A stretch of DNA of 64,000 nucleotides. It comes from Neurospora intermedia (lineage: Eukaryota > Ascomycota > Sordariomycetes > Sordariales > Sordariaceae). The stretch lies in contig BTPP01000003.1 of assembly GCA_037102815.1 (NCBI GenBank), positions 3,534,001 to 3,598,000 of the forward strand, written 5' to 3'. The position numbers and the translations under genes were made by a program. Under the pieces are notes generated by a model. The model was not told the origin of the DNA, searched no databases, and saw only the letters and a program-made list of their open reading frames with translations. The number at the start of each line of letters is the position of its first letter. The first letter of the stretch is position 1. Positions 33,101 through 44,535 of the stretch are shown piece by piece.

Positions 33101-34061
33101 GAGTCCTTTGAGCAATCAACCACGCTTTCCCAAAATGGGTTTGAATAGAACTTCAATAAACACTTTGTTGCGGACCCCTAAATTTGCCGCTAGTCAACCA
33201 CACCGCATGCACTAACCAATCGCCATGCCTCTCCTTCACGTTTCATGCCTCATTCTGGAAGGACGCTATTTCTCACGTGGCATCAACGCCAAACGCCTCT
33301 TACATCCACATCTTCACCTCGCCCTTGCTTTGTCTTCCGTACAACTAACCTGCTTTAGACGTTTGGTTTCTCCCCGAGTCCCGTATCCCCGGCTGCATGA
33401 AGTATCTTCAACTACTCGGCTAGTTCTGTCAGGCCATCATTGGGCGGAGCACCGAGTCTGACCTGAACGTCTTCGTCCGAACCTCGATCGCCTTGAAGCT
33501 CTTCAACGCTTCCGACACCTCGGGACCGAACTTTCATCCCTTCGAATTTTTATTCGTGGCAATCATGATTCATCCCAAGCTCTGGGAGAAGGTGGCTCCA
33601 TCGTTGGGCTCAATGAAGCCTTCCTCTGAATAGAGATCTGAATAAGCCATTGACGAATCCCCTCCGTCAACCTCCACCAAAGCAAACCCTTGACCTCAAT
33701 AACCATACCATCACTGATGATCCTTTCACCACCTTTGCCTAGTTCTGGACCGGCCTGTTGTCTTCTTTGAACGAGCTCCCTCCCTCGCGGCCACCGCCTC
33801 CTTGGACGATCCTTGTCGCTGACCAGGTTGACCTCCGGTTCTATAGAGATTGCATTTGAATAAACATGCCTGCGCAGACGACTTAAGCAGCCGTGATATT
33901 TTGTATATAAAAGATGGTGTTGACCTCCTCAGAACACACTTCTTTTTTTCTCCATCACCTTTGACATTGCCAATCAACCCTCAGAGGTCTTCATTCTCTC
34001 AATCAACAGGGTCCTTTCGTTGACACTTTTTACATTCTTCATCCAAGCCGTTTTGTTCAAG
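30146..34061. other. 3.9-kb divergent spacer between the methyltransferase-like gene and the pheromone gene
   Basis: I recognise no gene. A C-rich, codon-like stretch at about 33433-33900 may contain a decayed or unrecognised small coding sequence (see findings). The right end carries the pheromone-gene core promoter. Large upstream spacers suit strongly regulated genes. Confidence 0.4.
33904..33912 (+). promoter_or_regulatory. TATA box of the pheromone precursor gene
   Basis: TATATAAAA lies 150 nt before the ATG at 34062, at a sensible distance for a highly and conditionally expressed gene with a leader of roughly 120 nt. Confidence 0.7.
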
Positions 34062-34961
34062 ATGAAGTTCACTCTCCCTCTTGTCATCTTCGCCGCCGTG
34101 GCCTCCGCCACCCCGGTCGCCCAGCCAAACGCTGAGGCTGAAGCCCAGTGGTGCCGGATCCATGGCCAGTCCTGCTGGAAGGTCAAGCGTGTTGCCGATG
34201 CCTTCGCCAACGCCATCCAGGGCATGGGTGGTCTCCCGCCCCGCGACGAGTCCGGCCACCAGCCCGCCCAGGTCGCCAAGCGCCAGGTTGACGAGCTTGC
34301 CGGCATCATCGCCCTCACTCAGGAGGACGTTAACGCCTACTACGACTCGCTCAGCCTCCAAGAGAAGTTCGCTCCCTCCACCGAGGAGGAGAAGAAGACC
34401 GAGAAGGTCGCCAAGCGTGAGGCCGAGGCCGAGGCACAATGGTGCCGCATCCACGGCCAATCGTGCTGGAAGAAGCGTGAGGCCGAAGCCCAGTGGTGCC
34501 GGATCCATGGCCAGTCGTGCTGGAAGCGTGATGCCCTCCCCGAGGCCGAGCCCCAGTGGTGCCGCATCCACGGCCAGTCCTGCTGGAAGAAGCGTGATGC
34601 CGCTCCCGAGGCTGCTCCCGAAGCTGAGGCCAACCCGCAATGGTGCCGCATCCACGGCCAGTCCTGCTGGAAGGCCAAGCGCGCCGCCGAGGCCGTCATG
34701 ACCGCCATCCAGTCTGCCGAGGCCGAGTCCGCCCTCCTTCTCCGTGACACCACCTTCAGCCCCGTCGACCGCGTCGGCAAGCGCGATCCCCAGTGGTGCA
34801 ACATGAGGCTCCACCCCGAGAAGCAGTGCTGGAAGCGTGATGCCTCCCCTGAGGCCGCTTGCAACGCTCCCGACGGCGCCTGCACCAAGGCTACCCGTGA
34901 CTTGCACGCCATGTACAACGTGGCTCGTGCCATCCTCACTGCTCACTCCGATGAGAACTAG
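34062..34961 (+). CDS. ccg-4: Alpha-factor-like sex pheromone precursor (CCG-4 / PPG1)
   Basis: This is the secreted precursor of the peptide pheromone that attracts receptive hyphae of the opposite mating type. In Neurospora the gene is clock-controlled and mating-type-specific. It encodes 299 residues starting [16 protein letters not shown], a signal peptide; the ATG at 34062 is chosen because it places this signal at the N-terminus. Five exact copies of [11 protein letters not shown] lie at 34146, 34437, 34491, 34554 and 34638 (residues 29, 126, 144, 165 and 193). Each is followed by a basic KR-type site for a Kex2-like protease, and most are preceded by Glu-Ala or X-Pro dipeptides for trimming by a Ste13-like peptidase. 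A sixth, divergent unit [14 protein letters not shown] begins at residue 244, also between KR sites. Spacers after copies 1 and 5 resemble each other. Confidence 0.98.
   Translation: MKFTLPLVIFAAVASATPVAQPNAEAEAQWCRIHGQSCWKVKRVADAFANAIQGMGGLPPRDESGHQPAQVAKRQVDELAGIIALTQEDVNAYYDSLSLQEKFAPSTEEEKKTEKVAKREAEAEAQWCRIHGQSCWKKREAEAQWCRIHGQSCWKRDALPEAEPQWCRIHGQSCWKKRDAAPEAAPEAEANPQWCRIHGQSCWKAKRAAEAVMTAIQSAEAESALLLRDTTFSPVDRVGKRDPQWCNMRLHPEKQCWKRDASPEAACNAPDGACTKATRDLHAMYNVARAILTAHSDEN
34146..34832 (+). repeat. ccg-4: Pheromone peptide repeats: five identical units plus one divergent unit
   Basis: The 33-nt units at 34146-34178, 34437-34469, 34491-34523, 34554-34586 and 34638-34670 all encode the same 11 residues. 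Their DNA differs only at synonymous positions. A sixth, 42-nt unit is at 34791-34832. Spacing is irregular. Confidence 0.95.
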
Positions 34962-35028
34962 GTTAGTAACAGTTCCCTTCTCAAGGTACCCCGATCAGCC
35001 CACATGCTAACTTGCATCACTTCGGTAG
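34962..35028 (+). other. ccg-4: Candidate 3'-UTR intron of the pheromone gene
   Basis: Immediately after the TAG stop is the donor GTTAGT. A TGCTAACTT branch site and the acceptor TTCGGTAG close a 67-nt intron of normal size and layout. It is inferred from signals only. Confidence 0.55.
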
Positions 35029-36100
35029 ATATTTCCCCAAAATCTTCTTCCCTAGGAGAGGGCACGACAAAGCAAACCAAAAGGGGGCAGAGAAAAGGCT
35101 TGGATATATCACTTTTGCTCCCTCTTTACACACTTCACTTCTTTCTGGAAAAAAAAGTACAACACATCTATATATACACACACAGAAGCTTTTTGGGTTC
35201 ACACTCAACACAAAGGGATTGGATAGGTGAATACTTGTACAATCCTGTTTTTATCAATTATTCTTCAAGTGGGATGGGAATGGGGGTATTGGAGCATGCC
35301 TGTACTTAGCTAGTTCTGAATCTCTCCCGCTCACCCGGACACTGAATTCAAGGATGAGGCTGCTTGCCGATCGAAGGCAGCCTCGAATACTTTCCTTGAT
35401 ATGCTTTCTTCATGCTCATTTGCTTCCCGTGACATATTATCTGCCCACATGGTATGGAAATCTGCTGATCATCGTTTGGTGATCTTGTAAAAGGTGTCAA
35501 TAGCTGGTTTGACGCATGGTTGTCCAGGACCAATGGTATAATAGATGGAGTGTTGATGAGTAAATTCCTAAACGCCAAAAGTCAGACATCAGGTGAATAG
35601 TTGTGAACCATCCTTCGCCCTTGAAACCTCGAGGCTCTATTTGCTATCGGGATTCGTTGCAGTACCTGAAATACGGGACAGTGTCCACGGTTCCTTTGTA
35701 TCGTGGGGTAAGAACTGAGAGAACAACAATATCATGTCTTGGTGTCTGATGTTCATAAGCCGCCCGTGCCGTCCAGATCATGTTCCCAGCCGCTACCTAG
35801 CGCGAGGGCTTTGCCGAACCTTTCCCAGTTTTATACTTCTACACATATGATACAATTAGTATGACTCTCGACATCGGGTATGCCAACGTCAATAGACTGG
35901 CATGCAATGCCTGTCCATATGATATCCGTCGCTTTATCTCTTTTCTCTACCCTTATTGCCCTTGCTAGACTTGGAAAATCCGTCAGCGATCCCCAAAAAG
36001 CCAGAACACCCAAAGAGCCACACCCGCTCGTCACGGCCCCTTCTTTCTCCAGCCAAGGCATTTCCAGTAATGGCCACTCCCCCTTTTATCCATCCAACAT
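35029..36100. other. Intergenic region between converging ccg-4 and zim17
   Basis: It contains a TATATATACACACACAG stretch near 35171 and the two 3' UTRs. I see no gene. Confidence 0.45.
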
Positions 36101-36817
36101 TCAATTGCTCTCATCCCCATCCTTCTTCCCCTCTCCAGGCCTCACATTCTTGAAAGTTGACCCAGGCGGACTATTATCCACCTCCTTCTTCGGCCTCTCC
36201 GGCGCCGGCTCCGGCTCCGGCTCTCTCATGGTACTTGTCCCATCCTCCCAAAACTCCACATCCCCATCCTCGCCCAGAGTCCCCCTCTTGACCATCATCC
36301 CTTTTTCTTTCAACAAATCCTCGACCGTCACTTTCCGATCTCCGAAGAGCTTGAGGTGGTCGCTGATGACGTGTCGGTTACGGCAGTTCGGGCACGAGAT
36401 CAACACGGACCCGTGGTGGTAACCCTGTTTGGAGACCTTGTGCTTGGATCGGTGATCGCAGGGGATGCAGGTGAAAGTGAGCTCGTACTGGGGGACTTGG
36501 GACGTGTCACGCTTGGGTTGTGCGGGTTGTTGTTGGTCGGAGGGAGGGGATTGAGGCTCGGGGGAGGATGAGGGCTGGCTTCGAGGACGAGGGATGGTGT
36601 GTTTTTGTCGGATTGGTGGGAAGTTGATTACTCCTCGTTGTTGTGTTTGCTGTTGCTGTGACAGTGATACTGGTCGCTGGCACTGAGAGCTGTAGGAGTG
36701 AACGAAGTAGTTGAGGAAGCGCGACGTTGTGGTTGTGGTTTTCAACGATTGCGCCGGCGCCGAGCCGAGTCGGGCAACGCAGGACAGTGTTGATGCCGCT
36801 GCTCGTTTGGAGGCCAT
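36101..36817 (-). CDS. zim17: Zim17/Hep1 (DNL-type zinc finger), mitochondrial Hsp70 escort protein
   Basis: Zim17 keeps matrix Hsp70 (Ssc1) soluble during protein import and Fe-S biogenesis. The single exon encodes 238 residues. The start MASKRAAASTLSCVARLGSA is a typical mitochondrial targeting sequence, which decides the ATG at 36817 over an in-frame extension. A low-complexity Gln/Ser/Pro linker follows. The DNL zinc finger has Cys117-x2-Cys120 and Cys142-x2-Cys145 in FTCIPCDHRSKHKVSKQGYH and ISCPNCRNRHVISDHLKLFGD, close to yeast Zim17. The C-terminal tail is acidic and Pro-rich and longer than in yeast. It is divergent with cullin-3. Confidence 0.95.
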   Translation of the reverse strand: MASKRAAASTLSCVARLGSAPAQSLKTTTTTSRFLNYFVHSYSSQCQRPVSLSQQQQTQQRGVINFPPIRQKHTIPRPRSQPSSSPEPQSPPSDQQQPAQPKRDTSQVPQYELTFTCIPCDHRSKHKVSKQGYHHGSVLISCPNCRNRHVISDHLKLFGDRKVTVEDLLKEKGMMVKRGTLGEDGDVEFWEDGTSTMREPEPEPAPERPKKEVDNSPPGSTFKNVRPGEGKKDGDESN

Positions 36818-37924
36818 GGCGGGAGGTATGGATGGGAATGTTAGGCCGGTATGAGATCCCGTTTGGGAATTGGTTGAATCGCGGCCAAATATTATGATAT
36901 TGTGAGCAAGAAAAAAGAGATAATGCGATAGATTCGGATAGAATCCGGTCGTTTCGTCATTGCGCCGTAGAAGTCCAGCATCGCGACCCGCCCGCCCGCC
37001 TAGGTTCCCTGTCGCAAAGTTTCTTATCGATAACGATCCCTGCGGAATATCCGTTCCACTTCCTGCCTCTACATGTACTTGTAGTGCGCCTCTCCACCTG
37101 TAACAGTTCGCATCTTTCCGGCGATGCTGTCGATGATGAATTGTAAAGTGGCAAGGCCAAGTATTCTCTGTCTGGTGTTCATCTTGAGCAGCCCACGACA
37201 CTCACCCAGATTAACGGAGTTTCTGTTGAGTCTGTAAACAACACTGGGCGCCCGGCGTTTGAGCTGGTACGTGACGTGAAATAATACTTACACAACACAC
37301 TACTAGGTACCTCTATACTGCTTCGATCTCTTAAGCTCCGTTGGAAGTACTTAGTACCTGGAGATCCACACCTATCTACCGCGTGCCTGAACTTCCCGTT
37401 TGTCAAATACCGTCTAGGTACCCTTCCATTACTAAACTTCATCCTCAACCACGTCTCTCACGTTTGCCACTTCTGGTAATTATCATGCCTCGGGTTTTCA
37501 CTTTCTCTTGACTTCCGTTTGGTTTTTTTTTTTAGCCCCGAGTGCCCATATACTTTACGATTCACGGACCACCAAACGTTTTCTTTCTTCGGTCTGGGGA
37601 TCGTGTACATCTGCTGCGAATCGCAGAACCCATTCCAACCCTTTGAGTGCTCGTCCCGCGCGCCCTGGCCCAGCTCGACCTGACAACTTCCTTTGTGACT
37701 CTCCATCAATAACGACTCATTGGCCACAACCACTATAGCGCCTTAGCTATTACGCGTCTTCTATTCAGACCTTTTCTTCACGCACACACTGTCGATACCC
37801 AAAGTGGTTACCGGCTGCGGTCGCTTGAGACTATAGCTCTTGGAGGGGTCACACCTGCAGGACTTCCACTTCAACCTTCACAAAGACCCTCGCGGTTTAA
37901 GAACGGAGCACAAACGTCGCAATC
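36818..37924. promoter_or_regulatory. Divergent promoter region, zim17 / cul-3
   Basis: It holds no gene. Copies of AGGTACCT-like palindromes occur at about 37305 and 37417 with a related TTAGTACCT near 37352. A C-rich leader-like part precedes cul-3 (about 37640-37920). Confidence 0.45.
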
Positions 37925-40592
37925 ATGGCATCGAGAACCAACAAGATCAGGCCCATTAGGAAGGTGTGTGTGTTGGGTTTGCTTACACGGTTTGGGCGCT
38001 TTTTACCATGCAGTCAAAGCTAATGATATGTTAGCCGATAACGAATCGAGACCAGAGCGAGTTCGAGCCATGCTGGGCACTCCTGCGCGACGCCATGACC
38101 GATATTCACCTACAGAACGCCGGCCGTCTGTCCTTCGAACAATTATACCGAGCTTCATACAAGATTGTGCTCCGAAAGAAGGGCGCCCTACTCTACGAGA
38201 GGGTTAGAGACTTTGAGCAGGAGTGGTTCCGAGATCACATCATGCCGAACATCGCCGCCCTGATCACCAAGAACCTGATCAACATATCGCTGCTTCAGCA
38301 CCCGGGGTCGAGTTCACATGAGCGCAGGGAGATGGGCGAAAAGTTCCTGCGCGGAATACGAGACTCATGGACGGATCACAATAGGTCCATGAACATGATT
38401 GCGGACGTGCTCATGTATCTTGACCGTGTCTATACGCTAGAGACGAAGCAGCCCTCTCTGTTTGCCGTTACAATTGGTCTGTTCCGGAACAATGTCCTCC
38501 GGAGCCACATTGGCGCCGCCGCAGACGACATCGAGCAAGACTTTGTCGTTTTTGACATTCTCTGCGCCGTCATATTGGACCTGATCAACATGGAGCGCGA
38601 CGGCGATATCATCAACCGAAACCTAGTGCGCAAAATAACTGCAATGCTTGAGAGCTTATACGAGACAGATGACGAGATTGAAAATCATCGGCTTTACCTA
38701 ACCCTTTTCGAACCTCGGTATCTCGAGGCAAGCACCGAGTTTTACCGCAAAGAGTGCGAGAAGCTGGTCCAGGAAGCAAATTGCAGCACATGGCTCCGCC
38801 ATGCCCAACGGCGACTAAATGAGGAGCGCGAGCGATGTGGTACTACCCTATCAATTATGACGACCGACAAAATCGCGAGTGTTGTGGAGAAGGAGCTCAT
38901 CGAGGCAAAGCTCGATGTCTTTCTGGCCATGGAAGGGAGCGGCCTGAAGCCCATGATCGACAATGATCGCTTGGACGACCTTTCGATCTTGTACCAACTC
39001 ATATCCAGAGTGGACAGTACGAAATCGGCGCTGAAGGTTATTCTACAACGTAGAGTACGGGAGCTTGGACTGGAGATTGAGAAGGCGCTCAAGAACACAG
39101 ACTTTTCCGTCGCTGGTGCAGCTACTGGGGATGGTGAGGAGGCTGGCGAAGCGGCAGAGAAGGCCAAACCCCAGACCTTGAATCCGGCTCAGCAGCAAAC
39201 CGCTGCCGCTATCAAGTGGGTGGACGACGTATTGCAGCTTAAGGACAAGTTCGACAGAATATTGTCCGATTGCTTCTGCGATGATCTCCTGCTACAGTCC
39301 GCGATCACACGAAGCTTCTCTGACTTCATCAACTCTTTCAATCGCAGTTCTGAATATGTTTCGCTATTCATTGATGACAACCTCAAACGCGGCATCAAGA
39401 CCAAGACGGAAGCCGAAGTAGATGCTGTCTTGGACAAAGCCATCGTTCTTCTCAGATATCTTACAGATCGAGACATGTTCGAAAGGTATTACCAGAAACA
39501 TCTCGCCAAGCGGCTACTGCATGGGAAGTCTGAAATCCATACTGAGAAGGAGATGGTATCCCGTATGAAGTCGGAAATGGGCAACCATTTCACATCCAAG
39601 TTTGAAGGCATGTTCAAGGACATGGAGTTGTCCAAGGACCTAACCGACAACTACCGTGACCATATCGCCAGTTTAGGTGATGTCGACTACAAGATGGTTG
39701 ACCTCAACATCAACGTCCTGACCACCAACAACTGGCCACCCGAGGTAATGGGTGGTGGTACGTCGAAGGGAGAAGGGGCGAAACCGGATTGCTTCTATCC
39801 ACCCGAAATCAAGCGGCTCCAGGAGAGCTTTTACAAGTACTACCTCAAGGACAGGAGCGGCCGTGTTCTCACGTGGGTTAGCTCGGCGGGCAATGCGGAC
39901 ATCAAGTGTGTGTTTCCCAAGGTTCCGGGCAAGGAGACTGGACCTTTGAGCAAGGAAAGGCGGTATGAGCTAAACGTCTCGACGTATGGCATGATTGTGC
40001 TTATGCTGTTCAACGATCTCGTGGACGGCGAAAGTTTGAGCTTCGACGAAATCCAAGCCAAGACGAACATTCCGGCACCAGAGCTCATGCGAACACTGGC
40101 TTCCCTTTCGAGTGTTCCCAAGTGCAGGGTACTGCTGAAGGAACCGGCCACAAAGAACGTCAAGAATACCGACAAGTTCTCTTACAACGCACAGTTTGTG
40201 AGCAAGGCTATCAGGATCAAAGCTCCCGTTATAAGCAGCATTTCCAAGGTCGAGGGAGACGAGGAGCGAAAGGAGACGGAAAGGAAGAATGATCAGACGC
40301 GCGCTCATGTTATCGATGCGGCGGTTGTCAGAATCATGAAGTCAGTCATTTTGCCCGTTGCCCCATTCCGAGTCGGTTAGCATGTATTTTGTCCCCGAAG
40401 CTAACGTTTTACTTTTACAGGCAACGCAAGTTACTGGCCCATACTAAGCTCGTCAACGAGGTGATCTCGCAACTCATGGGCCGCTTCAAGCCCGACGTAC
40501 CGCTAATCAAGAAACGGATTGAGGATCTCCTGGCGAGAGAGTACCTGGAGCGGGTCGAAGGTGACTCGTCAACGTACCGATACTTGGCTTAG
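37925..40592 (+). CDS. cul-3: Cullin-3, scaffold of BTB-type ubiquitin ligases
   Basis: Cul3 bridges BTB-domain substrate receptors and the RING protein Rbx1. Exons are 37925-37963, 38035-40340 and 40421-40592, giving 838 residues. The N-terminal cullin repeats begin SFEQLYRASYKIVLRKKG. The cullin homology domain includes YVSLFIDDNLKRGIK, FERYYQKHLAKRLL and MLFNDLVDGESLSFDEI. The C-terminal winged helix ends EYLERVEGDSSTYRYLA. The neddylation motif VRIMK is present; its Lys782 codon is split by the last intron (donor GTCAGT, 80 nt). An insert rich in Gly/Ala/Glu (about residues 385-410) is absent from human Cul3. Without splicing of the last intron the protein would end after about 13 foreign residues. 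Human Cul3 is the closest relative I can align from memory. Confidence 0.96.
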
Positions 40593-41404
40593 TCCACTGC
40601 ATCGCATTACACATAGTGGTAGTATATGTTGCACTGACCATAACACTATCCCGACTGGATAGTCGTTTACATACAATACATACAACAGTTCATGATTGGG
40701 AGGCTCGGCGAGAATCATGCTTCAGATTAGAATCTCGATAACGTCAGTCCTCTAGTGGCCGTACGAGTAAGCAACGTGCCCTACTTCTTTACCCCTTTCT
40801 ACCAGACAAAGATCCTGTAAATATATATATACATGTGTGTGTGTGCCCAGACATCATTACAGCTGAGCTATTCTTGGAAGGTCCTTAGGTGATCCGTCTC
40901 TTAACCATATTAGAAGAAAGCTCCCTGTACGAACATCGGATGGGGGATATCCAGAAATGAGACACACATATTCGCGACACTGCATTTCTGGGCTGGATCC
41001 GACGGCGCTGGACGTGTACTTTTTCTAATCTGCGTACCGGCGGCTTTGTCATTCTGTCAGTAGTTGCGTTGAGTCGAGTTGAGTTGAGTTGTATTTTGTT
41101 ATTGCATATAGGCTTAAAAGTCATCCATCTCGTCGGACTTTCACCACGGGCCGTGATTGGAAAAGGTTAGGGGGATGAATAGAAAGTTTGAAATCTACAA
41201 TGAAAGCAGTCCACATGTTGTGCTTACTCTCCTTTCTTTGCCTTTGGGGGGTTCAAATGTTGATCAAGAGTAGGAACTAGCAAGCAAGGGTTCATTGGCA
41301 CTTCTATATGATACCGCCGGTGCTTTTTGCGCCATCATCAAATACTGATAGTATCACTTCCCTCCATTTCACCTATCAACCTCTCAAACACCACCTATTT
41401 AGCT
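40593..41404. other. Intergenic region between converging cul-3 and pol5
   Basis: It contains TATATATATACATGTGTGTGTG near 40820 and a short GAGTT pentamer run near 41072-41090. I see no gene. Confidence 0.5.
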
Positions 41405-44400
41405 CTACTCCTGCATCGCCGCAGCATTAGCACTAGCACTAGCATGGCTCTGGCACCAGTTAAGCCAATCCGAGAAGAAGGCCGGTTGGATCTTGACCTC
41501 GCCCTTAAACCACTTCAGCTGCGAATCCGCATACAGCTCAAACACTTCTTCCGTCTTCTCCCGCGCTACCAACACCGACGCGATCGCCAAGCTCGCCGTC
41601 GATGCCGCCTTGGCAAACGCGTGCGACCCGTCCTTGGGCGCCTCCGAGTGCACCTCCTGCAACTTCGCCACCAGCTCCTCGACCTGTTCGTCGCTAATCT
41701 CAGTGGTAAAGCTGCTCTTGGCCTTCTTGAGCGCCTTGGAGAATTGATTGATCATCTCGCACGCTTTATTGGCGAGGGGTTTGGTGGTAGTCGTGCGGAT
41801 TAGCTCCAGCAGGGGGAGCAAAACCTCAAAAGCGAGCGGGTTTGCGATGGCTGCTTCCTTCTTGACAAAGATGGCAAGCAGGTCGAGGACGCGGTGCTTA
41901 AAGTTGATCACCGTTTCCTTGGCGTCCTTCTTCTCCTTCTTCTTGTTGGTATTGGCTGCCTTGGCCCGGTGCTTGAAGATCTCGGCTAGCTTGGCGTCGA
42001 CTTCCATCATTTCGCTGTCGGACATGTCGGACTCGTCACCAGAGTCCTCAGCGTCGGCGTCTTTGTCGAGGCGGTGGCTGCCGAGAGCTTCGGCTAAGGC
42101 GGTGTCCAAGGCGTCGAGGGCTTCTTGGTTTTCGTTTTCAGGTTCTGAGGTGTTGTCGTTGTCGTCATCGTCGTCGTCGTTGTCAGAGTTGGAGTCGTTA
42201 TCGCTGGGTTCGTCGTCGGAGCCGGCTTCTTCGAGGTTGACGATTTCCACATCGGAATCGAGTTCTTCCGCGTCGTCGTCGCTTCCGTGATCGTGGTCGA
42301 CCTCGTCGTCCGAGCCTTCGGCGTTGGCCATGTCCTCGTCCTCGGTGCTGAAGAGCGCTTGCTGGCCCTTGGCGCTCTCTTCGGCTGTCAGGGGGTCAGT
42401 CAGAAGTTTGAGGGCTTCGGACGACATGAGGTTTGTGAAGGCCTCGAAAACCTGCTGCGATACCTGCCGCATGAGCGAAGACGGGCGAGCAACCATGGCG
42501 AGAAGGATTTCCACCAGGAACTCGGCGATACCCTCGCCGCCTTGGATGTCCTCGCCGGCAAGCTTGTCGTAGCACTCTTCGAGCTCCTCGAGAAGGTTCA
42601 TGACGTCGGGGTCTTCATTGTAGAATTGCAGGATAGCGACGGCATACAGCAGGGCGAGAGCCTGGCGGGGAGCTTTGGTATCCTTGGTGTCCTTGGCGGG
42701 GTCGAGCAGGTCTTTGAGCCGCTCGTAGGCTTCAAGAACGGCTCCGCCGATCTCGTCCTCGGGGTCCAGGTCGACCTTGATGGAGAGGATGGCGCCGCAG
42801 AGGTGGCCGAAGTCTTCGGGCCTCTTCACGAGCTTGGCGAAGGCAGAGGTGGTCTTGGTGCGGAGCGCCTCTCTGATGCTTGCTGGGACTGACTGGTTCG
42901 AGTAAGCCAATTCCGTGAGGACCTCGATCGCCGAGCCAGGAACGGAGACGCTTGAGGTGTTCTCCTCGTCGGATGGCACGCTAGAGAGTCTGAAAAGGTA
43001 GCTGCTCAATGACTGGTAGTACTTGGTCTCATCAAGACCGCTTTTGGAGAAGTCCTTGAGCTGCAAAGTCTTGAGTACCTTCTTGATGCTTTCGGGGGTG
43101 GTATGTTGCAGGATTTTGTCGACGGTCTTGGTGTTGGTCCGTTGATCGAAGTTGTACACGCCATTGTGGCTAAGAAGCTGGCGAAGAATTGTCGGCAGAA
43201 GGGAGGGATCGCGGTCAACGATAGCTTCGATTCCCTTAAGCGCTTTGATTGCCGCGCGGTGAAGATACCTGTCTTCCTTGGCAGCTTGATTCATGAGACA
43301 AGTCATGAGGTTCTGGCTAAATACGGACTCGACGATGAAGGTCTGGCTGGCTGCGCCTTCGAGCATCCGCTGGAAGATCATGAACCCAGAGAATTTTTGG
43401 CTGTCCGACGAGGTTTTGGAGAAGAATCCCTCTGATGAAACTTGTTAGCTCATGAATCACTCAATGATGGGCAGTGATACTTACCATCAACGACCCGCTT
43501 CCAAAACTGCTTGAACTGCTCAGCGGCATCAGACTTATCCTTCTCGCCAAGCTTCAGGAAATGAGCAAGAATCAAATTCCACACAAAGTGCAACTGAGCA
43601 GTCCAGTTGCCTTGCTTCTGTTTCTTGTTTCCCGCTTGATCGTTGGACGTATCTCTACCACTGTCCTTCAGGACAGTAGGAAGAGAGGTGAGGGAACCAG
43701 CCTCAAGAGGGCTTCGCCACGGCTGTTTGGGCATTTTCATGTCTGGGAAGCGATCGAGGGCGGCAATCCAGATACCAACACCTTCAGGCGTCTTGGCCAT
43801 CCCTTCATCGGCGAGTCTCTGCAGCGTCTCCTCCGCAAGTTCGACCTCCATCTGGGAGATGGCCTGCACAATAATCCAGCCGCATTGAGACTTGAGCCAC
43901 GACTTCTTTTGAGAAAGTTTGAGGACCAGGTCCAAAACAGCCTGCCACCTCGACTTATCGGAGAAGAGAATGCCGGCACGAACAAAGCATTCGATGCCAA
44001 ACAACTGACCGAAATAGTGATCTCTCTCCTCCTGACCATTGCCACTGCCTCCAGCATCGGTTTTCTCAACCAGAATACCCAGAACCTTGTCGAATGTGAG
44101 CCCCGTGTACTTGGACCCAGCAAGGTATTTTTCTCCAAACAGCTGACCCAGAATCTCAGTCAAAACCAGACTGAAACCCAGACGAGATGCATTCCTCCCA
44201 CTGGCGAGACCGCGGAAAAGGCGGCCGGCAAGGTGGCGGAAAAGGACGGGCTCCTCGACGCCATTGCCTTCCAAAAGACCAGCAATTATGATGCTGGCAG
44301 CCTCAATGCGTTCGCTTTGGTCTTCGCTGCCGAGCTTCTCATACAGTGCAAGCTCTCTCTTGCGCTCCTCAACAGTGGGGTGCTCGGTGAAGGGCGCCGG

Positions 44401-44535
44401 CTTGTCCTGGACTTTTGATGATGCCTTGGTTTTTGTCGAACCATTTGTCACTGGCGTATCTTTCTTTGATCTTTTTTGAGAAGGGAGATTGTCGTTGGCA
44501 GCCTCCCTTGGCGTGCGTTTCCTTTTGTTGGCCAT
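41405..44535 (-). CDS. pol5: Pol5 / MYBBP1A-family nucleolar protein
   Basis: Pol5 resembles B-type polymerases only in name; in yeast it is a nucleolar protein needed for rRNA synthesis and ribosome assembly. Exons on the minus strand are 44535-43485 and 43431-41405, giving 1025 residues, near the yeast length. It starts with a basic nuclear signal (MANKRKRTPREAANDN). The helical-repeat region with the family motif LFRHLAGRLFRGLASGRNASRLGFS follows. The join reads VVD-E-GFFSKTSS. An Asp/Glu-rich stretch lies at about residues 712-840, then a Lys-rich segment and the C-terminal helical part. The intron is 53 nt with branch GCTAAC. Its neighbours give no functional link, although nop2 and utp20 in this window act in the same process. 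Confidence 0.93.
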
